Source: Gemmatimonadaceae bacterium (GTDB taxonomy: Bacteria; Gemmatimonadota; Gemmatimonadetes; Gemmatimonadales; Gemmatimonadaceae). From it: a stretch of DNA of 64,000 nucleotides. Below are positions 48,601 to 56,686 of this stretch, one piece after another (within the stretch, counting starts at the first letter, position 1; each line of letters begins with the position of its first letter). The DNA lies in contig JANYIN010000075.1 of NCBI GenBank assembly GCA_025362035.1, positions 1-64,000 of the forward strand, written 5' to 3'. The translations under genes were made by a program, and so were the position numbers. Below the pieces are notes generated by a model. That model saw nothing but the letters and a program-made list of their open reading frames with translations. It made no database searches and was not told the DNA's origin.

Positions 48601-51069
48601 CACTTCGATGTCCGTCACGAGCCCCGCGCGCGCGAACGAGCCCTCGATCAGGTCGTGGCTTAGCAATGCATTCTCGGGAAAGCGGCCGGCGATGGCCCGC
48701 TGAAACACCGAGACGTCATAGATGCCCTTGCCGGTAAACGTGCCTTCCGCGAACAGATCCTGATACACGTCCGATACCGCGGTGGTGTACGGATCGACCC
48801 CAGGGTGTCCCGCAAAGATCGACGAGTAGCGGGAGACATTGGCGCTGCCGAGCGACACGCTCACCCGCGGCTGCAGAATGCCGTACCCGCGCACCACGCG
48901 CCCGATCCGTTCGTCGAAGACGGCGCGATTGAGCGGATGCGCGATAGTCCCAATCAGCGCCGCACCGGCGTCGCGCGGCAGCACGGTATCCGAATCGAGG
49001 GTGATGACGTAGCGCACGCCGCGCAGCCAGGTGACCTCCCCCTCCACCTCAGAGAACGCGCCCGCATCACGACCGAGGATGTACTCGTTGAAGTCGACGA
49101 GCTTGCCGCGCTTGCGCTCCCAGCCCATCCACCGCCCTTCCGCCGGGTTCCAGCGCCGCGGGCGATGGAAGTAGTAGAACGGCGCGCCAGTGCCGGCGTC
49201 CTCGGTGACGTACGACGCGTTCAAGGATCGAACGCCTTCCACCGCCGCCATCACTATGTCGGCGTCGCCGGGGGCCCGCTCGTCGTCCGCATCGAGGAAA
49301 TCGCCAAGCAAGGCAAAGCGAATCTCCGGATCGCGGTTGGCGAGGAACTGCACTTCGAGGTGCTCGAGCGCCTCTTCCACGGCTTCGACGCTCCCAAGGA
49401 GAATCGGAACGACCACTGCCGTTCGGTGTTCAGCTGGAACTCCGAGCTTGAACGACATCCGAGCCAGGCGATGCGGCGGCAGCAGCAGCGTCACAAGCTG
49501 GTTGACCAGTGTAACCGCGATGTCGGCTGCAGGCCCGATGGCAAGTAGCAACGCGAGGAGCGCTCCGCGTCCGACTGCGTCATCGAGCGGGTCGAGCAAC
49601 GCGATGAGCGTCCCGGCGAGCGCGAGTCCCAGTGCGCCAAAATAGACGACCGCTGGCCGGGCCATGGCCCCGCGGCGAAGTCGTTCCCCGAAGGGAACTC
49701 GACAGCCCAGCTTCCCTTCGAGGCCCGGGCGGCCTTGGTCCACCAAATAGTGGCCGACGTGCGCCGCGCTCGACGTCGGGCCCATCACGGTTGCCGCGGC
49801 CTCCGCAGCGTCGAGCACAGCCGCCGCAACCTGGTGTTCGGCGAAGTGCGACCGTCGAGACAACTGCTCGACGACGTGGCGGTATCGATCGCGCGTCTCG
49901 AAGGTCATCCCGAGATACACGCCCGCCGGATCGCGGCGAAGCACGGCCTCCGTCGCGCTTGCGGCCTCCACGAAGGAGGGCCAATCGATGTTCCCAACGG
50001 CGCGCAGACTCGCGATGCTGTTCGCCATCACGAGCTGCGTAAGCGCAAGATGCTGCGTAGAGCGCTGGACAGCCTCCTCCACGCTCATGACCTCTTCCGC
50101 GATCCACTGCTCCATCCAGAGCAATGGCGTGAAGTCGACGCGGCGGCTTCGGATCTGTTGCAGGAAGCGCGTGAGGAAGGCGGGCGTAAATAGCGGCGGA
50201 TGGCTGATGAGCTCACGCAGCGCCTTTCCTAGCGCATCCCCCGCGGTGTCGGACGCAAATAGCAGTCGGTCAACCCAGCGGTCCGCTTCCTCCGTGTCCG
50301 CCAGGTCGGCCACGGCGCGAAGCGCCATGTGTCGCACGTTTTCGAGATACCCCATACGCAGCATGGCAGGCATGGCCCACAGTTCGCCCATCGTCAGGGG
50401 CGTGATGCGCTGGTATTGCTGCGTCATCAATTCCAACAACGACGGGTCGAGCCGTCCGTCGGTGTGCGCGATGAGCTCGATCGCGATTTCGTAAACGCGA
50501 GGGAAGCCCGCGAGAGGACCGGTGCCTGCCAGTTTGGGCAGCTCGTGATAGTAGGTGCTCGGCAATGTCGCGCGCACTTCCCGCACTTGCTCCTGCACCA
50601 CATAGAAATTGTCCAGGAGCCATTCGGCGGCTGGGCTCACAGGCTTGCCGTCGCTGGCTGCGCGCGCCAGAACACCGTGGGTGTGCGCAAGGACCCGCTC
50701 GGCAGCGTCCAGACGTCTAAGCAGTGGGCCGCGATCCCGAGGCCTGAGTCCCCGACGGTGCGCGATGATCTTCTGCTTCCGCGCTAGGTGTCGGCTGTGG
50801 CGCGCCAGACGGTCAGAGCCGTACAACTCGCCCAGGATCATTTCGCTTGGGGCATTCAACACCCAGGTGGAACTGGGGGATGGCGACGGCGGCCGCCAGC
50901 CTCTCAAGAACTTCACGCTCGTCCCGCTCCAGTTATCTGTCGTTGTGTGACTCGTTGCGCAGCGGTACGATCCCTGAGCAAACGACGCGCGCTCTTCGCT
51001 GGCCGTGGCGTCCTCAACCGTACGCTCTCGCGACGCGCTCTTCTTCATGATGCACGACCTCGGCCACAC
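42667..51069 (-). CDS. ndvB: Cyclic beta-1,2-glucan synthase-like protein (GT84 + GH94; NdvB/ChvB-like), 2800 codons
   Basis: Uninterrupted ORF. GT region (RYVITLDSDTVLPRDAGAALIGTIAHPLNRA); YFGEDFASQLAFSW, SALYQSSGAFGFRDQLQDSMAFVYAEP, LIGSGDWNDGMNRVG typical of GH94. Start uncertain (51069 or 51048). Confidence 0.93.
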   Translation of the reverse strand: MWPRSCIMKKSASRERTVEDATASEERASFAQGSYRCATSHTTTDNWSGTSVKFLRGWRPPSPSPSSTWVLNAPSEMILGELYGSDRLARHSRHLARKQKIIAHRRGLRPRDRGPLLRRLDAAERVLAHTHGVLARAASDGKPVSPAAEWLLDNFYVVQEQVREVRATLPSTYYHELPKLAGTGPLAGFPRVYEIAIELIAHTDGRLDPSLLELMTQQYQRITPLTMGELWAMPAMLRMGYLENVRHMALRAVADLADTEEADRWVDRLLFASDTAGDALGKALRELISHPPLFTPAFLTRFLQQIRSRRVDFTPLLWMEQWIAEEVMSVEEAVQRSTQHLALTQLVMANSIASLRAVGNIDWPSFVEAASATEAVLRRDPAGVYLGMTFETRDRYRHVVEQLSRRSHFAEHQVAAAVLDAAEAAATVMGPTSSAAHVGHYLVDQGRPGLEGKLGCRVPFGERLRRGAMARPAVVYFGALGLALAGTLIALLDPLDDAVGRGALLALLLAIGPAADIAVTLVNQLVTLLLPPHRLARMSFKLGVPAEHRTAVVVPILLGSVEAVEEALEHLEVQFLANRDPEIRFALLGDFLDADDERAPGDADIVMAAVEGVRSLNASYVTEDAGTGAPFYYFHRPRRWNPAEGRWMGWERKRGKLVDFNEYILGRDAGAFSEVEGEVTWLRGVRYVITLDSDTVLPRDAGAALIGTIAHPLNRAVFDERIGRVVRGYGILQPRVSVSLGSANVSRYSSIFAGHPGVDPYTTAVSDVYQDLFAEGTFTGKGIYDVSVFQRAIAGRFPENALLSHDLIEGSFARAGLVTDIEVFDDYPTRYLTATRRHHRWIRGDWQLAPWLKDDVPGAKGHTLNPLTSLSRWRILDNMRRSLTPLALLVWIVAGWTVLPGSGPRWVLVTLAATAAPWCIPLAIASLRPPRSESWAPYYAALLRDASLALQQIAVTVVMLPHQALVAADAIMRTAHRVFVSHRRLLEWQTASQVERSSRAGREIVWRRMWQAVAVSLALLGIMWFHTLSLHGGTSVGGILLLSGLSLVWIGAPEFAHRLSNPIIRVNLQLNKSERETALRMARAHWRYIETFANAGTHWLVPDNYQETPAPAVATRTSPTNIGLQLLATVSAYDLGFIAPEPMLERLEGALEAMDGMAKVRGHLLNWYELDHLRVLDPPYVSAVDSGNLAGHLVALSAACEQLAESLPPVAARLRDVGRRARGIAMGMDFTLFYDERRRLFSIGYDARSGKLDAGTYDLLASEARLASFIAVAKDDVPAEHWFHLGRSLTNTEGGTALVSWSGSMFEYLMPVLVMPSRPFSLLDQTHRAAVRRQIAYGRARSVPWGISESAYNLRDRHETYQYRAFGVPDLALKRGLASDLVIAPYASALALAVDPHEAMSNLVALERHGALGPHGFYDALDYTRPDEKGVPAIVRAVMAHHVGMSIVAFDNVLNLERGTGIWQRRFMRDPAVRAAALLLDERVPRRYTTRSPQADSALDPFVRPPRARAVVREFDSPDTVDPQVCLLGGMSYRVMLTNAGGGYSRSGEIDVYRWRADGVRDATGQWIYLRDLTSGEIWSAAHQPARSVPSRYSANFTADRAVFERSDGLIDTRTEIVVIPRERTEIRRVTITNRSRTRRDIELTSYGEIVLTTANADRAHPAFQNLFVQTEWLPEQCTVLASRRPRGSNEGRPWCAHVVATGSDLVAAVSCETDRAKFLGRGRTVSAPAALDVAGPLSNSAGAVLDPIASLRVRVRLEPGRSATVAFTTIVADTREDALVAADRNRDLGAAERALSLSWTGAQVELRDLDVAPAAAALYQELAGALIYPREALRAPQHERAANRRGQSALWAHGISGDWPIVLATIRGEVGLPSIRQLLVVHHYWRTKGVKADLIILNAKEPSYIQELQDQINAVVISSTEGGLLEQAGGVFIRRSDVLPAEDVALMRATACIHIVCDGVGLGEIVAATVRPAADPARAPVGDVTPARGATIPRMIAGGNGFGALTENDDYRIDVDGAHVPPGPWANVIANPNAGFCVTERGAGFTWVENSYFYRLTPWFNDPVSDPAGEAIYIQDAETGLVWSPTPSPHPARDDDGGSAPYRIVHAPGVSTFDHGRAGIRTTLSVSVPTDDPVKITRLAISNDGAEPRRLVLTSYVEWVLGPDREQTRIQVQTHRDPQSGALFAQNCFGEDFASQLAFSWVSEPITSTTCDRAAFIGRNGDLAAPAALAYPVLREVSGAGFDPCAAQRCTIVLQPGETRHVVLLLGASRGADAVRAIIARCGTPEQAESASSAAVGAWNERLSVIRVTTPSSAMNALVNRWSLYQALSCRMWARSALYQSSGAFGFRDQLQDSMAFVYAEPGVSRAHLIRAAGHQFREGDVQHWWHEPSQRGVRTRFSDDLVWLPFTADHYVRVTGDTGVWDARAPYITMRPLAPDEQEAYEKPELSGASGTLYEHCTLALDRACTRGAHGLPLIGSGDWNDGMNRVGIAGHGESVWLAWFLIATLHRFADHAARRDDAIVADRCRRRADEYTAAVERHAWDGAWYRRAYFDDGSPLGSASEAECQIDSIAQSWSVLSEAGDPDRSRAAMRSVGEKLVREDERMILLLTPPFDRTPHDPGYIKGYLPGVRENGAQYTHAALWTVLAEAGLGHGDRAFHLYDLLNPLTHACTREQAERYNVEPYVIAADVYDAAGHLGRGGWTWYTGSASWSYRAAVEGILGFIKRADRLTIKPCIPADWPQYSVEYRYGGSTYDIAVVNSSGVSTGVRSVTIDGSACADGEIPLVDDGRKHQVEIVMG

Positions 51070-51859
51070 GACTCCGCTTCTCGCGACTTCAGCGATTCGA
51101 CTGGATCACGGTCGCGTCGCGGAGGTCGATGAGCTGCTCGCCGAGGAGATTCCCATCTCGATGGTCTACAACGGGGTGTCCCACGCCGTTATGATGGCCT
51201 CCCCAGCCGACCTCGAAGACTTCGCCATCGGATTTTCGTTGACCGAAGGGCTCGTTCACGTAGCGTCAGAAATCACTAGCATCGGCATCGTACGTCACCG
51301 CAAAGGGATAGAACTGCAGATGGAAACCTCGGTCGATGTCGCCGCCGGCGCGCGAAGTCGACGATTGTCGGGGCGCACGGGATGCGGACTCTGCGGCATG
51401 GAGGACGTGGAACAGGTACTTCGGGCCTTACCCCGCGTCCAATCGAGTGGGTTCTTTTCCGCGACCCACATTGCGAACGCCATGGCGGCGCTCGCGGGGC
51501 AGCAACCGCTGAACGCCGCGAGTGGTGCCGTGCATGCGGCCGCGTGGGCGGATCGCAACGGCGCCCTAGCGGTGGCACGGGAAGATGTCGGCCGCCACAA
51601 CGCGCTCGACAAGGTCGTCGGCGCCATGGCCCGCTCAGGCAGCGATGCCCGGACCGGCTTCATCGTTCTCACGAGCCGAGGCAGCTTCGAGTTGGTGCAA
51701 AAGGCAGCGATTTTGGGTGTTGCACTTGTCGCTACCGTGTCGGCGCCCACAGCCCTCGCGGTGCGCATGGCGGCAGAGGCCGGCATCACTCTGGCTGGCT
51801 TTGCTCGCGATGGGCGAGTCACGGTTTACACGCACGTCGAACGGGTGCTTGGTTCATGA
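51050..51859 (+). CDS. fdhD: Formate dehydrogenase accessory sulfurtransferase FdhD
   Basis: EEIPISMVYNGVSHAVMMASPADLEDFAIGFSLTEGLV; SGRTGCGLCG; GALAVAREDVGRHNALDKVVG. Confidence 0.95.
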   Translation: MHDLGHTTPLLATSAIRLDHGRVAEVDELLAEEIPISMVYNGVSHAVMMASPADLEDFAIGFSLTEGLVHVASEITSIGIVRHRKGIELQMETSVDVAAGARSRRLSGRTGCGLCGMEDVEQVLRALPRVQSSGFFSATHIANAMAALAGQQPLNAASGAVHAAAWADRNGALAVAREDVGRHNALDKVVGAMARSGSDARTGFIVLTSRGSFELVQKAAILGVALVATVSAPTALAVRMAAEAGITLAGFARDGRVTVYTHVERVLGS

Positions 51860-51893
51860 CAGCGCGAGGGTCTATCACATGTTAGCCTGTGAC

Positions 51894-52682
51894 ATGCACG
51901 TTTCCTCTCGACCGCCATTCCTGCTTTGTGCGCTGGCGCTGATCGCAGGCGCCGGCTGCGGCCGCATCTCGCGTCTCCCGCGTCCCGCCGCGGAATCGGC
52001 GGTCCCTGCCCTGTTGTCTTCGGCGCTGCAGCTCGTCGTTGTGGTCGCGCCGGACTGGGATGCGACATCGGGCAACCTTCGGCGGTTCGCTCGCAACGAT
52101 GCCGCCGCTTCCTGGTCGCCTGTGGGTTCGTCGGACCAAGTGGTCGTGGGCCGGACGGGACTCGCTTGGGGAGACGAGTCCCTTGCATCAGCGCCAGGGC
52201 AGCCGGTCAAGCACGAAGGCGACGGCCGCTCTCCCGCCGGTGTCTTTCCGCTCGACACTGCCTTTGGTTTCGCGCCAGCTGCCGAAGTCGCGTGGTTGCG
52301 TTTGCGGTACGTCGCGCTGCAATCCGGTAGCGACTGTGTGGACGACGAGGGTTCGTCTCGCTACAACACGGTGGTGGATCGCGCCGCCGTTAGCCGGGTC
52401 GATTGGACCAGCGCCGAGCACATGCGGGACATTCTGCAGTACCGCCTTGGCGTGATCGTCGGCTACAATGCCTCGCCGCCGCAACGCGGCCGCGGCTCGT
52501 GCATCTTCCTGCACATCTGGGGGGGACCCTCTTCCGTAACGGCCGGTTGCACGGCGCTCGATGCCGGCGAGCTCGAAACGCTGATGCGGTGGCTGGATCG
52601 CGATCGCCGGCCGGTGCTGCTGCAGTTGACCGCTGCCGAATACGCACGGCTTGCACCGTTGTGGCGCCTACCCGCTCGATGA
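51894..52682 (+). CDS. L,D-transpeptidase (YkuD-like) family lipoprotein
   Basis: Lipobox MHVSSRPPFLLCALALIAGAGCG; SPAGVFPLDTAFGF; FLHIWGGPSSVTAGCTALDAGELETLM. Alternative start 51879. Confidence 0.8.
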   Translation: MHVSSRPPFLLCALALIAGAGCGRISRLPRPAAESAVPALLSSALQLVVVVAPDWDATSGNLRRFARNDAAASWSPVGSSDQVVVGRTGLAWGDESLASAPGQPVKHEGDGRSPAGVFPLDTAFGFAPAAEVAWLRLRYVALQSGSDCVDDEGSSRYNTVVDRAAVSRVDWTSAEHMRDILQYRLGVIVGYNASPPQRGRGSCIFLHIWGGPSSVTAGCTALDAGELETLMRWLDRDRRPVLLQLTAAEYARLAPLWRLPAR

Positions 52683-52708
52683 CCCTGCCCGTATGGGACG
52701 GCTAGCGG

Positions 52709-54301
52709 ATGGATGGTGCAGCAGCGAGCCAGCGGATTGCGCTGCGCCTGCTCCAATTCGGAGCGTTCGCAGTAGTGCTCGCTGCCACCCCGTTCAAGCT
52801 GTTCGATCTGGATCGCTTCTTTATTCCCAAGGAACTGGTACTCAACGCCATCGTCGCGGTCGTCGCACTGATATGCGTGGCACGCGTGCGGCGCCTGGTG
52901 CTGTCGCGCGCTGACCAGCTGCTTTTGCTCTGGCTTGTGCTGGGCGCGCTGTCAGCCCTGTTCGCCACGAACTGGTGGTTGGCAGGACGGGCCGTCGCCA
53001 TTTCCTTCACGGGAGCGGCGTGCTATTGGTGCGCCAAGGCGCTGAGTCGCGCGGGGCTCTCGCGTTCGCTCGTCGCCGCGCTGGCGGCCGCCGGTATCCT
53101 CGGTGCCGCCACCGCGCTGCTTCAGGCGTACGGCCTGCACCTCGACCTGTTCAGCCTGAATCGGGCTCCAGGTGGCACCTTTGGAAACAGGAACTTCATG
53201 GCGCATTTGTGCGCCATCGCCCTGCCGGCGCTCCTATTTTCGACCCTTCGCGCATCCTCCCGCCAGGCAGTCCCGCGGTGGGCCGCGGGAACCGCAATCG
53301 TCGCCGCCGCCCTGATTCTTTCCCGCAGCCGCGCCGCGTGGCTTGCCCTGTTTGCCGGACTGGCCGTGTTTCTGCTGGCGACTCTGTTCGCGATGCGCAA
53401 GCGCGACGGCACGTTCAAGCTCCGGCGCTTGGTACTCGTTGTCATGGCGGCGGCGGCCGGCAGCGGCGCGGCCCTGGTGATTCCCAACGCACTCGACTGG
53501 AAGAGCGACTCTCCGTATCTGGAAACCGCGCACAGTCTCGTGAACTACAGGGCCGGAAGCGGCAAAGGGAGATTGGTGCAGTACGGGAATTCGCTGAGGA
53601 TGTCGCTCCATCATCCGCTGCTCGGCGTGGGGCCCGGCAACTGGCCGGTGGTCTATCCCCGGTTCGCTTCAGAGGATGATCCGTCGCTCGGGCCGGACGG
53701 GATGACATCCAATCCGTGGCCGAGCAGCGACTGGGTGACTTTCATATCCGAGCGAGGAGCCGCTGCGTTCGTCGTGCTTATGCTCGCGCTACTGGCACTG
53801 ATCACGGACGCCCTCCGCGCCGTCCGAGACGGCGAGACCGAAGACGCACGGTTGTCGGCGGCTGTTCTACTCGCGACGGTGGCGGCTCTGATCGTCGTGG
53901 GGAGTTTCGATGCCGTCCTGCTGCTGCCAATCCCGGCGCTGGTCGGATGGGCGCTCCTCGGCGCGCTCGCCGCGGGCGCCCGCGAACGGGCTTCGTTCGA
54001 CGTCGCCTGGCCCACTCGCCTCGCGGCCTGTGTCGTCATCGCAGCGCTTGGCGCGCTAGCGGTGGCGAGGAACGGCGCGCAGGTCGCGGCCATGTCGCTG
54101 TACAGCACTGGTACGACCTCGAAGACTCTGGAACGCGCGTCGGCGCTGGATCGCGGTAGTTACCGGATTCACATTCGACTGGCCGAGGCCTATAAGAGCC
54201 GCGGCGACTGCGGGCATTCGCGCATCCACGCCGGAGCGGCCAGAGCCCTTTTTCCCTCTGCTCCCGCGGCGCGACGTCTGCTGGCATCCTGCGGCGGCTA
54301 G
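52709..54301 (+). CDS. O-antigen ligase (WaaL/Wzy_C-like) membrane protein
   Basis: About 11-12 hydrophobic segments; GTFGNRNFMAHLCAIALPALL; LSRSRAAWLALFAGLAVFLL; SLHHPLLGVGPGNWPVVYPRF. Confidence 0.88.
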   Translation: MDGAAASQRIALRLLQFGAFAVVLAATPFKLFDLDRFFIPKELVLNAIVAVVALICVARVRRLVLSRADQLLLLWLVLGALSALFATNWWLAGRAVAISFTGAACYWCAKALSRAGLSRSLVAALAAAGILGAATALLQAYGLHLDLFSLNRAPGGTFGNRNFMAHLCAIALPALLFSTLRASSRQAVPRWAAGTAIVAAALILSRSRAAWLALFAGLAVFLLATLFAMRKRDGTFKLRRLVLVVMAAAAGSGAALVIPNALDWKSDSPYLETAHSLVNYRAGSGKGRLVQYGNSLRMSLHHPLLGVGPGNWPVVYPRFASEDDPSLGPDGMTSNPWPSSDWVTFISERGAAAFVVLMLALLALITDALRAVRDGETEDARLSAAVLLATVAALIVVGSFDAVLLLPIPALVGWALLGALAAGARERASFDVAWPTRLAACVVIAALGALAVARNGAQVAAMSLYSTGTTSKTLERASALDRGSYRIHIRLAEAYKSRGDCGHSRIHAGAARALFPSAPAARRLLASCGG

Positions 54302-54302
54302 C

Positions 54303-54623
54303 CTACTCGATCAGTCGTGGCGTGGGGCGCGACGCTCGATTGGCGCGCGCACACATGGATTCGAGTTCCGTATTTGACGCTTGGAACCAGCCCTTCGGAA
54401 TCGGGCGAAGGCGCTTCTTCAACCCGTAACTCTCGAACACCAGCCACCCGTCCGAGTCACCGTCGCTCATGCGCAGGCGCATCTCATCGCGCAATCGGCG
54501 GTCGTTTTCGTCGCGCGACGCAATCCGCCGTTCCCTCAGGCGGCGGCGCTCGGCAGACAGTGGAATCACTTCCCACACCTGCCAAGCCACGCGCTCGCTG
54601 TCGACGTACTCGCGCAGTGCCAT
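54303..54623 (-). CDS. Small basic protein of unknown function
   Basis: MALREYVDSERVAWQVWEVIPLSAERRRLRERR...GWLVFESYGLKKRLRPIPKGWFQASNTELESMCARA; 7 bp after the preceding small ORF. Confidence 0.65.
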   Translation of the reverse strand: MALREYVDSERVAWQVWEVIPLSAERRRLRERRIASRDENDRRLRDEMRLRMSDGDSDGWLVFESYGLKKRLRPIPKGWFQASNTELESMCARANRASRPTPRLIE

Positions 54624-54630
54624 CGCCGAA

Positions 54631-54855
54631 CTACGCCTGTGGTGACTGCACGCGCGCGGCCGTGTTCTGTTGGTCAAGCAGCATGGTGACGCGCACCGCC
54701 TCTCCCGCGGCGATCGCCTCGCGCGGCGATTTCCCCTGGAATTCGTCGTGGGGGGTTTCGAGCCACGCGATCGCGTCCTCCTCATTCCTGAATCGGACCG
54801 ACAGTTCGAGGAGCAACATCTGCCGAATACGCTTTTTTCTGATCCGCTTGTTCAT
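54631..54855 (-). CDS. Small protein resembling the MbcA/ParS (DUF2384) antitoxin C-terminal domain
   Basis: FRNEEDAIAWLETPHDEFQGKSPREAIAAGEAVRVTMLLDQQ resembles the WLxxPnxxLgGxsPxexl pattern of DUF2384. Confidence 0.6.
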   Translation of the reverse strand: MNKRIRKKRIRQMLLLELSVRFRNEEDAIAWLETPHDEFQGKSPREAIAAGEAVRVTMLLDQQNTAARVQSPQA

Positions 54856-54949
54856 TGCGTCAATCTACGTGGGGGACGCTGACACTGCGAAAATGAGGGC
54901 AGGATGGATGCCGCGAGCCCTGTTTATCGCCGCCGCTCCCGCCGTTTTC

Positions 54950-56599
54950 TCAACGCACCGCCTCGGACGCGGCGCGTCCCGCAATGCGACCCGACAGGAT
55001 ACAGCCACCCAGAAACGTGCCCTCCAGCGATCGGTACCCGTGCATTCCGCCTCCACCGAAGCCCGCGACTTCGCCGGCGGCGTACAGACCGGGGACCGGC
55101 GCGCCGCCAGCGCCAAGCACTCTGCTGTTCAGATCCGTTTCGAGTCCCCCCAGCGTCTTGCGAGTAAGGATGGAGAGTCGAACGGCGATGAGCGGGCCCG
55201 CGTCGCGGTCGAGCAGACGATGCGGCTTCGCCACGCGTACCAGCCGATCGCCCACATACCGCCGCGCGCCACGTACGGCGGTGATCTGAGCGTCCTTGCA
55301 ATAGGGGTTGTCAAGCTGGGAGTCTCGCGCTCGAATTTCGCGCTCCAGTAACTCAAGGTCGATGCGCGGGGCGTCGGCAAGGGCGTTCATCCCCCTCACG
55401 AGCTCGGCCAGCGTCCTCCCCACGACGAAGTCCGCCCCGTGTTCCTTGAACGCCTCCACGGGAGCTGTGGCGCCTGGCAGCACCCGCGCGAGCGTCTTCC
55501 AGATGCTCTTGCCCGTCAGGTCCGGATTCTGTTCGGAACCGGAAAGCGCGAACTCCTTCTCGATGATCCTCTGCGTCAGCACGAACCAGGTGTAGTCGTA
55601 ACCAGTGCTCAGGATGTGCTCGAGCGTCGCGAGCGTATCGAATCCGGGAAGCAGCGGTGGAGGCAAACGACGCCCGATGGCATCTATCCATAACGACGAA
55701 GGGCCAGGCAGGATGCGAATTCCGTGCTTCGGCCAGATGGGATCCCAGTTTTGAATGCCTTCGGTGTAGTGCCACATCCGATCGCGGTTGATGATGCGTC
55801 CTCCCACCGATTCCGTGATGCCCAGCATGCGACCGTCCACATGCGCGGGCACGCCGCACAACATGCGTTTGGGCGGCGACGCCATGCGGGTGGGCCAATG
55901 GCGGCGAACGAGGTCATGGTCGCCGCCGATGCCGCCGGACGTCACGATCACGGCCTGCGCGCCAAGCGCAAACTCGCCGACGCGTACTCGCGACGTCGCT
56001 ACGCCGCGTGCCGCGTCGGTCGGTTCGAGTATGTCGCCGCTCACCCCGTCGATGAGGCCGTTGGTGGTCGTAAAGGCATTCACGCGATGCCGCCAGCACA
56101 TCGTGATCCGTTTGCCCATCACGCCCCGTTGAACACGACGGATGAATGGCTGGAGAACGCCTGGGCCTGTCCCCCACGTGACGTGAAAGCGCGGCACCGA
56201 ATTGCCGTGGCCGGTCGCGAGCGACCCTCCCCGCTCCGCCCAGCCGACAACGGGAAAGAATCGCAGCCCCTGCGCGTGAAGCCAGGCGCGCATTTCGCCA
56301 GCCGCAAAGTCGACGTACGCTTCCATCCAAAGACGCGGCCACGCATCCTCGGGGCGGTCGAAGGCCGCGGAGCCAAGCCAGTCTTGCAACGCGAGGTCGC
56401 GCGAATCGCGAATGCCCAGACGTCGCTGCTCCGGCGAGTTCACCAGAAACAAGCCACCGAGCGACCAGAATGCCTGACCGCCCAGCGACTGCTCGGGCTC
56501 CTGCTCCAGAATCATGACGCTTCGTCCCGCGTCCGCGAGTTCAGCGGCCGCCACGAGCCCCGACAGGCCGGCTCCCACAATGATCACGTCGGCGTTCAT
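54950..56599 (-). CDS. FAD-binding dehydrogenase (fumarate reductase/KstD-like flavoprotein)
   Basis: MNADVIIVGAGLSGLVAAAELADAGRSVMILEQEPEQSLGGQAFWSLGG; C-terminal VPGLYAAGEVAGFGGGGMHGYRSLEGTFLGGCILSGRIAGR. Confidence 0.92.
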   Translation of the reverse strand: MNADVIIVGAGLSGLVAAAELADAGRSVMILEQEPEQSLGGQAFWSLGGLFLVNSPEQRRLGIRDSRDLALQDWLGSAAFDRPEDAWPRLWMEAYVDFAAGEMRAWLHAQGLRFFPVVGWAERGGSLATGHGNSVPRFHVTWGTGPGVLQPFIRRVQRGVMGKRITMCWRHRVNAFTTTNGLIDGVSGDILEPTDAARGVATSRVRVGEFALGAQAVIVTSGGIGGDHDLVRRHWPTRMASPPKRMLCGVPAHVDGRMLGITESVGGRIINRDRMWHYTEGIQNWDPIWPKHGIRILPGPSSLWIDAIGRRLPPPLLPGFDTLATLEHILSTGYDYTWFVLTQRIIEKEFALSGSEQNPDLTGKSIWKTLARVLPGATAPVEAFKEHGADFVVGRTLAELVRGMNALADAPRIDLELLEREIRARDSQLDNPYCKDAQITAVRGARRYVGDRLVRVAKPHRLLDRDAGPLIAVRLSILTRKTLGGLETDLNSRVLGAGGAPVPGLYAAGEVAGFGGGGMHGYRSLEGTFLGGCILSGRIAGRAASEAVR

Positions 56600-56686
56600 G
56601 CGCTTGGGCGTCGCGTGGCGGGGCGGGAACGGCCGGCACGGCGCGCGAGCGGAGGCGCCAAACAACACCTCCGCGCGCGCCGACCT

